DNA of 64,000 bases from Kiritimatiellota bacterium (GCA_013151865.1 JAADHN010000138.1:84246-148245), one strand, 5' to 3'. Numbered from the stretch's first letter, positions 11,028 to 22,594 are shown. Notes: generated by a model from the letters alone, not told the origin. Numbers and translations: made by a program.

Positions 11028-12809
11028 TCAGCGCCTCCGTCCCCCCCACCAGACGTCCGCGAATCGCCCGATGTCGTCCCAATTGCCGCCCCAGGTGCAA
11101 TACATCGTGCCGATGACATTCGGGACCCCCCGGACGGCTTTGAGCCAATGTTGAAAATCTTCGGTCACATCCCGGTCGTAGTACCCTGCCACGACCTGAG
11201 GGTGCCCGCGTTTGGAGAAGAACTCGAGGCTCTTGCGTTTGGCGATCCAGGTCACAACAGTCATGTCCTTGGGGAGGCCTTCCCACGAACCGGCCAACGT
11301 GTTGTTTACCAAATAGTAATTCTCGCGGGCATTGTGGTTCGGGTCGAACATGTCCGACCAGACGAACATGGGCTTGCCGCCTCCATTCTTGCGGACGATT
11401 TCCGCAATCCGCCGGACGTTGTAGGCCAACAGTTCTCCGGAATTCCGGAATCGTTTGGTTTCTTCGGGCTCCCACCCGCCCGTGCGCATTTCATCATAGG
11501 CGAGGAACCAACCGTCCGGATGGAACAGTTCGCGATTGTATTTCACGCTGTCCCGGCAGATCTCGAATACTTTCGGATTGTAAAGACTGCAATTCATCTG
11601 GTCGTTGGGCATGGGCAGGGCATGGTAGGCGGAAAACAGCACGGTCTGCCCCTCGCGAATCCGGGAGTCGGGCGCCAGAAGGACGCCCGGGGACGCGTGG
11701 ATCACCCCGTACGTTCCCCGCCAGCGGGCACGGCCCAATTTCGGATCCTCCACCCGCCGATAGTCCCGCCCCTCGATATACACCGTTCCGTCTTTGCCGG
11801 CGATCCGCAGCGGCAGGTCGTCGCGCCGCAGCACATTCAGCGTGGGTACGGCCTCGATTCGCACGCCGTCGACCCACATGCGGCCGGACTTGCCGCCCCA
11901 GATGCCGATGTAAAACCGAACTTTGCGTCGGTTCAGACTGTTGAAAACCACAACTTGCTCGCACCAATCCGCGGAGGTGTCGCGCAACTTCTTTCGGGCG
12001 GGAGCGTCTTCGGCCGGCTTCTCGCGGAATCCGCACGTTTGCAGCGTGCGTTTGCCGTCCGCGGCAAGAACCAGGCTCTGATAATTCCCGGTGACCTTGT
12101 CCAGTTTTATCCAATAATGGACGCGATACTGCTGAAACGGTCGGACAACCCACGTCTGGAACACACGGTTGTGGCCCCATTTATTGGTGCGGGCGCCGAC
12201 TTCAAACCGGAGAGAAACGCTGCCGTCTTTCACCACCTGCACGTCGGCAAAAGAGCCGCGACCGGGATCGTCGTGAAACCAAGATGGAAAGCGGTCGCCC
12301 CGGTGCTCTTCGAACGAGGGATTGGCAATGCGCACATCGCAAATCGAGACCAAACGTCCCTCAGCCGCGCGGAGCGAGACATTCCGGACGGGATATCCCG
12401 CGGCCAGATTCGGATCGTGCATCAAGATGCCGCCCGCATAGCCGAACGGTGCTGCGGTCACGATGAAATCCATGCCGCGCTCCCGAGCGAGTCGCCGGAA
12501 CGCGAGGGCGTTCCGCTTCCACTTCTCTCCGATGCCGACCGCCGGTCCCCACCAAGTGGTCAGTTTGGTATCTGCGTACACCACTCCGTTATACCCGGCT
12601 TTGGCCGCACGTTCGACGATGTCTCGCGCCATTGCCGCATTCCGGTCCACGAGCATGTTCAGAGGGACACGCACCCAGCGTTTTTGCCAAACGGGCGCCC
12701 TCCCTTCCCGAGCCGATGCCCGGCTGGCGGCGACCGCAGCCCAAAAAAAGGCCGCGCCAAGGAATCTGACGGCGTTTCGAAGGATCAACGGCACGCGGTG
12801 CAGCAACAT
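11028..12809 (-). CDS. Glycoside-hydrolase-like secreted protein (TIM-barrel, family not assigned)
   Basis: Signal peptide MLLHRVPLILRNAVRFLGAAFFWAAVAASRASA; AKAGYNGVVYADTKL, HPDGWFLAYDEMRTGGWEP, KPMFVWSDMFDP resemble GH20-like barrels. Confidence 0.6.
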   Translation of the reverse strand: MLLHRVPLILRNAVRFLGAAFFWAAVAASRASAREGRAPVWQKRWVRVPLNMLVDRNAAMARDIVERAAKAGYNGVVYADTKLTTWWGPAVGIGEKWKRNALAFRRLARERGMDFIVTAAPFGYAGGILMHDPNLAAGYPVRNVSLRAAEGRLVSICDVRIANPSFEEHRGDRFPSWFHDDPGRGSFADVQVVKDGSVSLRFEVGARTNKWGHNRVFQTWVVRPFQQYRVHYWIKLDKVTGNYQSLVLAADGKRTLQTCGFREKPAEDAPARKKLRDTSADWCEQVVVFNSLNRRKVRFYIGIWGGKSGRMWVDGVRIEAVPTLNVLRRDDLPLRIAGKDGTVYIEGRDYRRVEDPKLGRARWRGTYGVIHASPGVLLAPDSRIREGQTVLFSAYHALPMPNDQMNCSLYNPKVFEICRDSVKYNRELFHPDGWFLAYDEMRTGGWEPEETKRFRNSGELLAYNVRRIAEIVRKNGGGKPMFVWSDMFDPNHNARENYYLVNNTLAGSWEGLPKDMTVVTWIAKRKSLEFFSKRGHPQVVAGYYDRDVTEDFQHWLKAVRGVPNVIGTMYCTWGGNWDDIGRFADVWWGGRRR

Positions 12810-13520
12810 GGTGTGCCTCCAAATTCGACGGGCCGGAGTCTCGGTTCCCGACACTCGGAGCGTCCCCCATCCTTTGGCGTTACGGCTCAATCACGGCCAA
12901 AGCCGTATCGACGTTGCCAAACGGAGCGCTGACTTGGGTCCCCGCCACCCGGTCGCGCACGCGTTCGACCATACTCTCTCGGGCGAAACGACTGCACATG
13001 GCACGCTGTCCTTCCCGCTGCTTTCCGATGCCATGCGCTCCATCACGGCGTCGGGGACGACGACATCGGGGACTTCGTTCCGCATGAAAGACGCGTTGCG
13101 CAAACCGGCCGACGGCCAGATTCCGGCGATCACCGGCCATCACAGGCGGCGCCACAGCGACGTCCTGTGCATGGCTTGGTTCTGTCCGAATATCCTATCC
13201 GGCCATCTGTTGCGGATTCCGCAATTGCACAACCACAACGGATCGATCGGGCAATGCGCCCGTAGGGGCCGGGCTCGACCGCTCCGTTCCCGCGTCCGAC
13301 CGGCCAGAAACGGTTGCCAGGGGAATTCCCCCTCCAAGGCGCTCGGGTCGGGGCCCCGTTTCAGACGGCCCCGACGGCCGTGCCCACCGAGCCGGAATGC
13401 CCGAGCCTGCCGGTCCAAATTCCAGGCGCGGACTATATTGCCTGCGCCGCGATTGACAACCGTTTGGACCTGCAAGGTCCGCGCCGATACGGCGAGTGCT
13501 CTGTCGGCGCGGCACCTCAG

Positions 13521-13580
13521 ACGCCGGACGTTCTGGCTCTCTTTTTCCTCGGTGGCCTCGACGACCTCTGTGGCAGAAGT
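13521..13580 (-). repeat. Candidate dispersed non-coding repeat fragment (CCACAGAGG...CACCGAGGAAAAAGAGAGCCAGAACG type)
   Basis: The minus strand spells a CCACAGAGG-TCG-rich motif giving the spurious peptide FCHRGRRGHRGKREPE; from memory this resembles widespread intergenic repeats of environmental bacteria. Only one copy seen here. Confidence 0.35.
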
Positions 13581-14304
13581 TGCCTTCCGGCGTTCCCGGG
13601 CCGTCCCGACAACCATGCCGAAGCCTGCTCCCACGGGATGCCTGCGGGCACGAGCAATTCACGAGCCGCCGAACGCCATGACGCATCTCCCGTATCTTCA
13701 GAACACTGCCGCCAAACGCCGGCCGAGTCAGGTTTTCCACGCAAGCCCGCCCGTCGTTCGGCGCAATCCCCCGACACTTCACGCCGACGGGATAGCCGAG
13801 CAAAGGGCGTCGTCCCCGGCGCATGGGGCGGGCAATCAAAAAAAAGTGTTGGAAACATGCAAAGACTCAAATCAAGGGGTTACGACTTCGAGGGGTGGAA
13901 ACCACCCGAAAAAGCGGCCCCCGAGGCTTGTCATACCCCGACTGTTTCGTTAGATTGCATCCGTTTCCCAGGACATTCGGGGAAGTGTTTTCGAAACGGT
14001 CACGGTCCTCTCTTGTCGTTTTGGAGACGGCGTGTTCTTCCACTTGTGGGATCCCGCGTTCAGGTACCGGGAGGCTCCCGGCGGGGTCCGCGGTGTGGTT
14101 CCCGGAAAGAGGTGGAAGTCTCCGCCGCAGCGGCCCGGAGCATGGGCCGCAGACGAGATGGCGTCGGGACCGCTCCCGAAAGATGGGGACAGCGCGCATC
14201 GAGGCCGCAAAGGCGGTCGCGCCCTCTCGCTTCACGGTGTTGCTGCTTCGTTGGGCGCGTCCCGTTCGGGAAGACGGGGTTAGAAAGCAACTGCACCGAA
14301 TAGG

Positions 14305-14439
14305 GTGGATGTCCGGAAGCTTGAGTTTATCGAATCCGGCGGGACCCACGGCGAAGTTTCCCTGGTGGAAGTCGACCCGACGCTCCCGGCGCGGTTCGGA
14401 AAACATTTTCGGACAACCTCGAAACTTGGGCAGTTCTGA
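14305..14439 (+). CDS. Putative 44-aa small protein upstream of dnaA
   Basis: GTG start: VDVRKLEFIESGGTHGEVSLVEVDPTLPARFGKHFRTTSKLGQF*; protein-like composition, ends 40 nt before dnaA. No homology known to me. Confidence 0.25.
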   Translation: MDVRKLEFIESGGTHGEVSLVEVDPTLPARFGKHFRTTSKLGQF

Positions 14440-14479
14440 GAATCCTTCGAGTTTCCAGCTACGGTCAGGTGCGAACCTT

Positions 14480-15841
14480 ATGGAAAAGAACGCTCAAACC
14501 GCGTGGGGGGCCGCGGCAGTCCGCTTGCGCAAGCTTCTGAACGAGGACACATACGACCGCTGGATCGCGGGGATTGTGCCCCTGGCGATCGAGAAAAACA
14601 ATTTCCGCCTCGGCGTATCGAACGAGATTTTCAGCGAATGGCTGACGAACAACTACCAGGATCTGATCAGGACCGCCCTCGAGGAAGCAACCGGCACCAC
14701 CTATAACGTGCTGTTCGAAAGTGGACACGATCCCGCCGCCGCCGAACTCGCTTCGGACGCGACCGCGGCAGGCGCTCCGACCGGGCGACGGCGGCGTCCC
14801 GCCGAAACGGACGTCGCCCAAGGCCGCTACGACCGTCGTCTCACATTCGACTCGTTTGTTGTCGGAGAGAACAATAAGTTCGCCTATGCTGCGTCCCACG
14901 CTGTTGCAGACGCTCCCGGCAAAGCCTACAATCCCCTCTTTATCCACGGGGCGACCGGATTGGGCAAGACTCACCTGCTGCAGGCGATCGCCCAGGAAGT
15001 CCTCGGACGCAGGAAGCGGGCCCGCATCGAATACCTGACCAGCGAAGAATTCGCCAATCTCTTTATCGACGCGTTGATGAACCGACGCCTGCCGGGGTTT
15101 CGGCGGCACTATCGCGGAGTCGACTTGCTGTTAATCGACGACGTCCACTTTTTCAAGGGCAAGGAACAGTTCCAGGAAGAGTTCTTCCATACATTCAACG
15201 CGTTGTACAATCGACGTAAGCAGATCGTTCTGACCTCGGACCGCCCCCCACACGAAATCGGCGGTCTGGAAAAACGCCTCGTTTCGCGCTTCGAATGGGG
15301 ACTCACCACAGAAATCCTCCCCCCCGACCTGGAAACCCGAGTGGCTTTTCTGCGCAAGAAGCAAGAGGGCAATAGCCTGAAACTGTCGGACGAAGTGCTG
15401 CAATTCATGGCCGGACTGATCAAGTCGAACTTCCGGCGTCTCGAAGGCGCACTGCTCCGACTGGTCTCCTATGCCTCGATGACCGGCAGCGAGGTGGACA
15501 CCGAGCAGGCGGAATTCCTGCTTCGCCCCATTATCGAGGAAGAATCGGCGAGCAGCGTCAGTGTCGAGAAGATTCAGCGGACTGTCGCGGAACACTTCGA
15601 CATCCGCGTCGCCGATATGCTCGGGAAGCGGCGGCCTCAGAATATTGCCTTTCCACGACAGGTGGCCATGTTTCTTTGCCGGCGCCTGACCGACCATTCG
15701 ACGACAACCATCGGGGAACAGTTCAACCGGAACCACGGAACGATTCTTCACGCCGTGAATACGATCGAGCAACGGATGAAGCGGGACTCCCAGTTCCGTC
15801 ACACGATCGGCTTCCTCGAACGCAAGCTGCGGGGCTTTTAG
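14480..15841 (+). CDS. dnaA: Chromosomal replication initiator protein DnaA
   Basis: LTFDSFVVGENNKFAYAASHAVADAPGKAYNPLFIHGATGLGKTHLLQAIA; LLIDDVHFFKGKEQFQEEFFHTFNAL; RRPQNIAFPRQVAMFLCRRLTDHSTTTIGEQFNRNHGTILHAVNTIE (domain IV). ATG at 14480. Confidence 0.98.
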   Translation: MEKNAQTAWGAAAVRLRKLLNEDTYDRWIAGIVPLAIEKNNFRLGVSNEIFSEWLTNNYQDLIRTALEEATGTTYNVLFESGHDPAAAELASDATAAGAPTGRRRRPAETDVAQGRYDRRLTFDSFVVGENNKFAYAASHAVADAPGKAYNPLFIHGATGLGKTHLLQAIAQEVLGRRKRARIEYLTSEEFANLFIDALMNRRLPGFRRHYRGVDLLLIDDVHFFKGKEQFQEEFFHTFNALYNRRKQIVLTSDRPPHEIGGLEKRLVSRFEWGLTTEILPPDLETRVAFLRKKQEGNSLKLSDEVLQFMAGLIKSNFRRLEGALLRLVSYASMTGSEVDTEQAEFLLRPIIEEESASSVSVEKIQRTVAEHFDIRVADMLGKRRPQNIAFPRQVAMFLCRRLTDHSTTTIGEQFNRNHGTILHAVNTIEQRMKRDSQFRHTIGFLERKLRGF

Positions 15842-16029
15842 CCGGGATTGTGCACAAACTTGGACGCGAGAGGGGGCGGCTCTCATACTGAATCAGGTTG
15901 TTGCGGCGACCGATGGACGGGACGGTGTTGAAGCGCCGCCGCGGTCGACGCTTGACGGCAACGCCCCCAAGATGTGCGAGATGCATCGTCACAGCAGACG
16001 GTCCATGACCAATCCGGGTTGAAGTCCGC

Positions 16030-19000
16030 TCACTTCTCGTCTCGGGCTTCCCATCGGCGGGCCGACCGGAGCACCCGGTAGACGTGCGTCAGCGTCAGGG
16101 TCTCGCCAACCGGCAGTTTTACGGTCCGAGACCAGAGTTCGAGGTTGACGCGTTGCTGACCGCCGTTCCAGTTTACGTATGCCGTCGTCACGTCGCCGGG
16201 CTCGAATCGGTCGAGAACGCCAAAGTCGCGGCCCCGGTCCACCCAGGCCCATTCACCGGCCGGAAGCGCGTCGCCGCGCAGCCACTTTTCCCTCTCTTTC
16301 AACGGGTCATTCTGCACGGCCAACGGGAACCGCCCCCACCTGCCGTCGGCTTTCTTGACCCACACGACGACGTCTTGAGTCGAGCCGACGGCAAAGGCGG
16401 GATGGACTCGTATACAGGCGGTCTGGGGACCCCGCGCGACATTGGTCAGGGTCGTATGCACCTGAAACTCGGGTCGATCGGGCAAGAGTTCGATGGTTCT
16501 CTCGACTTTGAACCCGTTGCCGAGTTCGGCTGCCATGGTCACGGCGGTGTCCGACTGGAAAGTGACCCTGTAAGACTCGTCCCAGCCCGGGGAACGATAA
16601 CCGGACTCGCTGTATTCCTCGTACCCGCCCTCGGCCGGTTCGAAGCCCCGGTCCGGGTCTCCAAACCGTTTGAAGATGTCCACCGGAACACCCCCGGCAA
16701 GGCTGCGCAAACGCCAAATCCGACCCCCACGTCCGGGAACGACCACCGCATCGAGGTGCGGAGTCCGCAGACGGATGATCGGAAGACTCTTCCCGCGCTC
16801 CTGTTGGCGCGCCAGCCACGGACCGAGGTACCCTCTCCGCCCCTCGCGGATATGCGTCACACCCGCCGCTTTCGCGATCTTCGCAAAACGCTCGACCAGA
16901 GTCCGAACATCTGCCTCGGCGGCGGCCGGCACGAGCTGGTCGCCCTTCTCGATATACCCGCCGCCGCGGCTTAAAGCGATCCGAGTATAGAGCAACGGGA
17001 GCCGAGCCACTCGAGTTCGCTGCAATCGGACGGGATCCGCTTCCACGCGCTTCTCCGCCCGGTCGAAGAGCTGAACGGATTTCCGGATCACCTCGGGAGT
17101 GAGATATCCGGCGCTCGGCGGGGAGTAAATCCGGACATGCAAATCGGGGTTGTTGCGCACCTGATCGTGAACCAAGTCAATGTATTGCCGCATCGGTGCG
17201 GCGGCCTTGCCGTAATAAGCCGCCAGGAACTCGTCGATGGCTTTGTCCGTATCGTATGATGGGTCCCACAACGTTTTGGCCATGATCCAAGTGCGAAGTT
17301 CAGCGAACTCGCCGCCTCGTGTGAAATAGTCTGCCTCCTCGTAAATGCCCGTGACCCCGTGGTTGACGAAGAAGTCGATGTTGGGCTTGAGTACATAGAG
17401 GTTCGGAAACGGCATGATGCAATGGGCGTAGTTGATGACGTAGTCCCAAATGTGAAGCCGATTGCAAATGCGATTCCAGCCTTCGATGTCGCGCCGGAAC
17501 GAGGCGTTGAAGGGATCGGTCGCCAGCGGGTGCGCGAAACAGCACTCGATGCTGCAGAGCCGCACGGCCACATTCGGCCTGGGCCGGACATGCAGGGGCG
17601 GCTTGCGGCTCCACTGGTATGCAAGTGTGTCGACGATCTTGGTCGGAAACTCGTCCCGAACCGCGTCGGCAATCGCGTTGACAAAGTGGATCAACACTCC
17701 CGCCTGACTGCCTTCTTTCTCGGCCAGGGCCCGGCATTTCGGGCACTGGCAATAATTGCCCCAATCATTTTGGGATACGGAAAAAATCGTGGCGTCCGGC
17801 GACTCGCGCATCCGCCGCCGGATCGCGGCCGTGACAAAGCGCACAACGTCCGGATTGGTCATACAGAGCTGGGTACGTTGGGGCCCCACGCGTTTTCCGC
17901 CGATTTCGGAGTAGTACTCCGGATGTTCGGCAAAGTACTCCGACGGAGGAAGCAGTGAATTGAATGTGTGGACGAAGCCGCGGTACGTAATCTTGCCGCC
18001 GCGCTCTTCGTCGAGTCGGGTCTGGGTCCCGTTGATCTTGTTGCGTACCGCCCAGTCAGCGTCACGCGAATTCGGGTAGTCCGTGGCACGGTACTCGAGT
18101 GGCGGGACATACGTCCGATCGACCTTCGGGACCGCGAGGGTTCCGCGCTTCGGCAAGATCGTGCAATCCGGCGTAAACCAGCGGCAGCCCAAATAGTCCT
18201 CGAGGAAAGTGTAGCAGGCATAGAGCACACCTCGTTTGTTGCCGGCCAGCACCAGGGCCGGGCCAACCGTCCGGATCAGAATGCCCTCTTGGCCCAGTGC
18301 CTTCCAATCCACGCTCACACCGAGCTTCTTAAGCAGGGCGCTGCGCCCCACCACAAGAGGTATGCGCTCGCCGCAGCGACTGTCGCTGACAATGGGCGGG
18401 GCCGCCCCCATGATGGACTCGAGGTGTTTCTGCAGGTCCGAGGCGGCGTGTTGTTCCTGGGGCGTCGGTTTGTCCGGAATCACGATGGCATGGCTGTCCG
18501 GAGCCACCAGACGCCCCCCGATCAACACCTGACAGCGCCCCAAATCGGCACGGCGGCGGGCGTTTTTCGTCATGGCTTCTTCAAGCTGGGTTGCCGCGCC
18601 GGTCAGGAACTTCCGGCCGGGGGCGTCCTCAGGCAGGGCTTCGAGGACGCGCTCCAGGTCAGCCTTCAACGCCTGGATCTGCTCCCGCTCGCGCGCCACG
18701 GTCACGGCGCCCCCGGTCCGTCCCAAAGCATCCTGTATCCGGACCGCCAGAGCCTTGGCCGCAGCGGGCTGCCCTCCGGAATCCAAGACGGCCTCCCGGT
18801 ACAGGCTGCGGACTTCGCCAGGGTTCAGACCTGCCGTGAGTTCGCTGAGCCGGGTGAGGCCGTTGCTGTAGCCTGCCCCCCCGTTCACCAGGAAGATTTT
18901 GATCAACGCGCGCTTCCGGCCCGGGTCCCGGGTATGCTTCGCCAAAAGACACGCAATGTCGGCTCGGGTGTAAGCCGAAGCACCGTTCATCAAGGCTTGT

Positions 19001-19590
19001 GCCCTCTCCGGCTTCCCCCGGTCCAGGTAGTAACGAGCCAGGTATTGCCGTTCCGCGTCGCTGTGCCGGGCCTTGGCCAACAACGGCGCAACCGTCGCCT
19101 CGGCATCTCGGACCTTGCGGACCGTCACGTCGTCGATCCAGGCCTCGCTGTCCCGCGCCCCTATGAACGCCAACGGGTGAAAGAAAACATGGTCCGAAGG
19201 CGATGAGAATGTCACGTCGATTCTGCGCCAGTCTTGCGTGGTCCGCAACGGCACGGATCGGACAAACGCCCAGTCGAACGAGTTCCATGCGTACACATAG
19301 AGAGCGAAAAGGGCCCCCGCGCCCACTCGGGCTTTCACGAAACCCGTGACGTGATAGGTGGCAAACGGCTCCACGTCGAGCCGCCCGCCGATACAGAGCC
19401 AATGCTGTTTCGTCCCGACCTGGAGATGGCCGCTGCGCTGGCCCGTATGGGCCGGACCGGGCACACCAGTCCGCTCGAAACCGGGATCAGGAAAGATGTT
19501 CTTCCCCTTCTCCGCGGCCCAACCGATCGAAATGGTCAGGAACAAACAGGTCAAACAGTTGGTTGTCCTAAAAAACGTGCGGTGCTTCAT
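16030..19590 (-). CDS. DUF4838-domain secreted protein (GH67-N-terminal-like), ~1186 aa
   Basis: Start MKHRTFFRTTNCLTCLFLTISIGWAAEKGKNIF at 19590; GCRWFTPDCTILPKRGTLAVP, EYFAEHPEYYSEIGGKRVG, FSVSQNDWGNYCQCPKCRALAEKEGSQAGVLIHFVNAIAD are typical of DUF4838. Confidence 0.85.
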   Translation of the reverse strand: MKHRTFFRTTNCLTCLFLTISIGWAAEKGKNIFPDPGFERTGVPGPAHTGQRSGHLQVGTKQHWLCIGGRLDVEPFATYHVTGFVKARVGAGALFALYVYAWNSFDWAFVRSVPLRTTQDWRRIDVTFSSPSDHVFFHPLAFIGARDSEAWIDDVTVRKVRDAEATVAPLLAKARHSDAERQYLARYYLDRGKPERAQALMNGASAYTRADIACLLAKHTRDPGRKRALIKIFLVNGGAGYSNGLTRLSELTAGLNPGEVRSLYREAVLDSGGQPAAAKALAVRIQDALGRTGGAVTVAREREQIQALKADLERVLEALPEDAPGRKFLTGAATQLEEAMTKNARRRADLGRCQVLIGGRLVAPDSHAIVIPDKPTPQEQHAASDLQKHLESIMGAAPPIVSDSRCGERIPLVVGRSALLKKLGVSVDWKALGQEGILIRTVGPALVLAGNKRGVLYACYTFLEDYLGCRWFTPDCTILPKRGTLAVPKVDRTYVPPLEYRATDYPNSRDADWAVRNKINGTQTRLDEERGGKITYRGFVHTFNSLLPPSEYFAEHPEYYSEIGGKRVGPQRTQLCMTNPDVVRFVTAAIRRRMRESPDATIFSVSQNDWGNYCQCPKCRALAEKEGSQAGVLIHFVNAIADAVRDEFPTKIVDTLAYQWSRKPPLHVRPRPNVAVRLCSIECCFAHPLATDPFNASFRRDIEGWNRICNRLHIWDYVINYAHCIMPFPNLYVLKPNIDFFVNHGVTGIYEEADYFTRGGEFAELRTWIMAKTLWDPSYDTDKAIDEFLAAYYGKAAAPMRQYIDLVHDQVRNNPDLHVRIYSPPSAGYLTPEVIRKSVQLFDRAEKRVEADPVRLQRTRVARLPLLYTRIALSRGGGYIEKGDQLVPAAAEADVRTLVERFAKIAKAAGVTHIREGRRGYLGPWLARQQERGKSLPIIRLRTPHLDAVVVPGRGGRIWRLRSLAGGVPVDIFKRFGDPDRGFEPAEGGYEEYSESGYRSPGWDESYRVTFQSDTAVTMAAELGNGFKVERTIELLPDRPEFQVHTTLTNVARGPQTACIRVHPAFAVGSTQDVVVWVKKADGRWGRFPLAVQNDPLKEREKWLRGDALPAGEWAWVDRGRDFGVLDRFEPGDVTTAYVNWNGGQQRVNLELWSRTVKLPVGETLTLTHVYRVLRSARRWEARDEK

Positions 19591-19895
19591 GGGCTGGTTC
19601 CTCCGGCCGAAGTGTGCAATGCATCCTGGAAACGTCCGGGCGGCGATGTCATGCAGCCGGGAAACGGACAGGGCGGACCCCCCACCGCGTTCTCTGCGAC
19701 GTCTGCAAGATCGTGCAAAGCGACCCGGTCGCCAGCGACCGTATCTCGGCAAAGGTTCGGCGTCAAGTCGCGTCGGCCGGGGCAAATCCGAACCGTGTGC
19801 GCCCGCCGCCAGGGGTTGTGGAGGATTGCCGGCCCCGGACCGCCCCGCTCCCCCCGCAGGGCAGTCCGGACGCATCAAGAACTCTTGGCAAACGA

Positions 19896-20222
19896 GAGCC
19901 CGGCCACAAAGCAAGGGCCCGTGACCGCGCGAGAAAGAGTGCGATTTTGGGTGAGATTTCGTTCCCCCCGAACGGGACCCGGCGTTGCTGCCCTCGACGG
20001 TAATCCCGCTCGGCGAGACGCGGAAAACGGCGAAAGATCGTCCGAACGCGCCGCGCCCTACCGCCTTCGTCCCACGCCTGCGGGACTCTGGCGGACAAGT
20101 CGGATTGGGGCGGAAGGCGGCCTGCGCCCCCAGCCGATCCCGCTTGGCGGGAGAGACGGGTCCGCCTCAGGCGGACAGCGATTCGCCCTTGGCGAAGAGC
20201 AACAACTCCCGCGGCTCACGCC
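19896..20222 (+). repeat. Dispersed intergenic repeat B, copy 2 (long form)
   Basis: gagcccggccacaa...gaccgcgcgagaaagagtgcgattttgggtgagatttcg...tccgcctcaggcggacagcgattcgcccttggcgaagagcaacaactcccgcggctcacgcccc; matches the reverse complement of 3730-3888. Palindrome TCCGCCTCAGGCGGA at 20161-20175. Confidence 0.7.
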
Positions 20223-20317
20223 CCCTTTTTCTCCTTGGGAACGGGCTCAAACGAAGGTCCGGCGCCCGGCGCCGGAAAGGAGTGTGAGTTTTTCTCTTTT
20301 TTTTCGCAACAAATGCC

Positions 20318-20346
20318 TTGACAAGGCCTGCTCCAACCTTTAGAAT
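20318..20346 (+). promoter_or_regulatory. Sigma70-type promoter TTGACA-N17-TAGAAT for pseudopilin gene 1
   Basis: ttgaca 20318-20323, 17-nt spacer, tagaat 20341-20346; equivalent site upstream of the paralogue. Confidence 0.75.
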
Positions 20347-20467
20347 CCCAACTCAGGTTTTGGCGCGTGGCATGCATTCTCTTTACTACTTTCCGCCGGC
20401 GACGCGGTGTCGCAGGAGAACGGGAAGAAGGCGCGGACCGAAACACAGAAAAAGGGAGTAAGGCATC

Positions 20468-21214
<747 letters not shown>

Positions 21215-21264
21215 GAAGGACCGTCGCGTCGCGACCGGTCCGAGACTGATCGATGTTCAAACTC

Positions 21265-21302
21265 GGCCCTTCCGCCGTCTTCCCGGCGGGAGGGCCTTTT
21301 TC
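21265..21302 (+). terminator. Rho-independent terminator after pseudopilin 1
   Basis: ggcccttccgccgtcttcccggcgggagggccttttt: GC-rich hairpin followed by a T tract. Confidence 0.75.
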
Positions 21303-21612
21303 CGCCCCCCGCCGACCGAAGCCGCCGGAAAGATTCCCTCCCTCCGAAGCCCTCCGCTCCGTCACCCCCGATCCCCAGAGGCGCGACGCCGGACGATGTG
21401 CACGCTTCCCGGACGCCCGCTTTCCAGGTCCCCTGCAGCACAGTTTGAACCGATAGTCGCCGAAATTCAACTCTTCCGGTCTGTTGTCGACAGGGCGTGG
21501 AACGACCCGCCGCCCGCGGCGCCGGAAGGCCGTTCCGTCTTCGCCCGAGCCTCAGTTAACGTATATCATCCGTCGATTATTTGCGCTTTTCCGATTTTTT
21601 TCAAAATTCCCC

Positions 21613-21641
21613 TTGACAAAGCGTGCGTCAGCCTTTAAAAT
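21613..21641 (+). promoter_or_regulatory. Sigma70-type promoter TTGACA-N17-TAAAAT for pseudopilin gene 2
   Basis: ttgaca 21613-21618, 17-nt spacer, taaaat 21636-21641. Confidence 0.78.
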
Positions 21642-21755
21642 CCGACTCAGGTTCTGACACATGGTCCGCATTTCCCGCTCGCGCCGGCGATGGGGCGTCG
21701 CTGACGGAGGGGAAAAAGGCGCGGACCGAAACACGAAAACAGGGAGACAAGCATC

Positions 21756-22505
<750 letters not shown>

Positions 22506-22554
22506 AGCCCTCGCGACCGATCTCTCTTTGGAGACCGGTCAAAAAACTTGAGCC

Positions 22555-22594
22555 GGCCCTTCCCTCGGCCTTCCCGGGCGGGAGGGCCTTTTCT
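22555..22594 (+). terminator. Rho-independent terminator after pseudopilin 2
   Basis: ggcccttccctcggccttcccgggcgggagggccttttcttg; same design as 21265-21302. Confidence 0.7.

Noticed and set aside
10818-12932. 704-aa plus-strand ORF over the glycoside-hydrolase-like gene
   Set aside because: Opposite strand encodes a signal peptide and coherent barrel; this frame lacks recognisable motifs.
12463-13953. 496-aa plus-strand ORF and 214-aa minus ORF (13195-13839) upstream of dnaA
   Set aside because: Both overlap supported gene ends or repeat-like sequence and have low-complexity translations including the CHRGRRGHRGKREPE repeat artefact; region treated as non-coding.
15845-15860. Palindromic TTGTGCACAA near the dnaA stop as a possible DnaA box
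   Set aside because: Single site with one mismatch to TTATNCACA and no neighbouring boxes; not enough to call an origin element.
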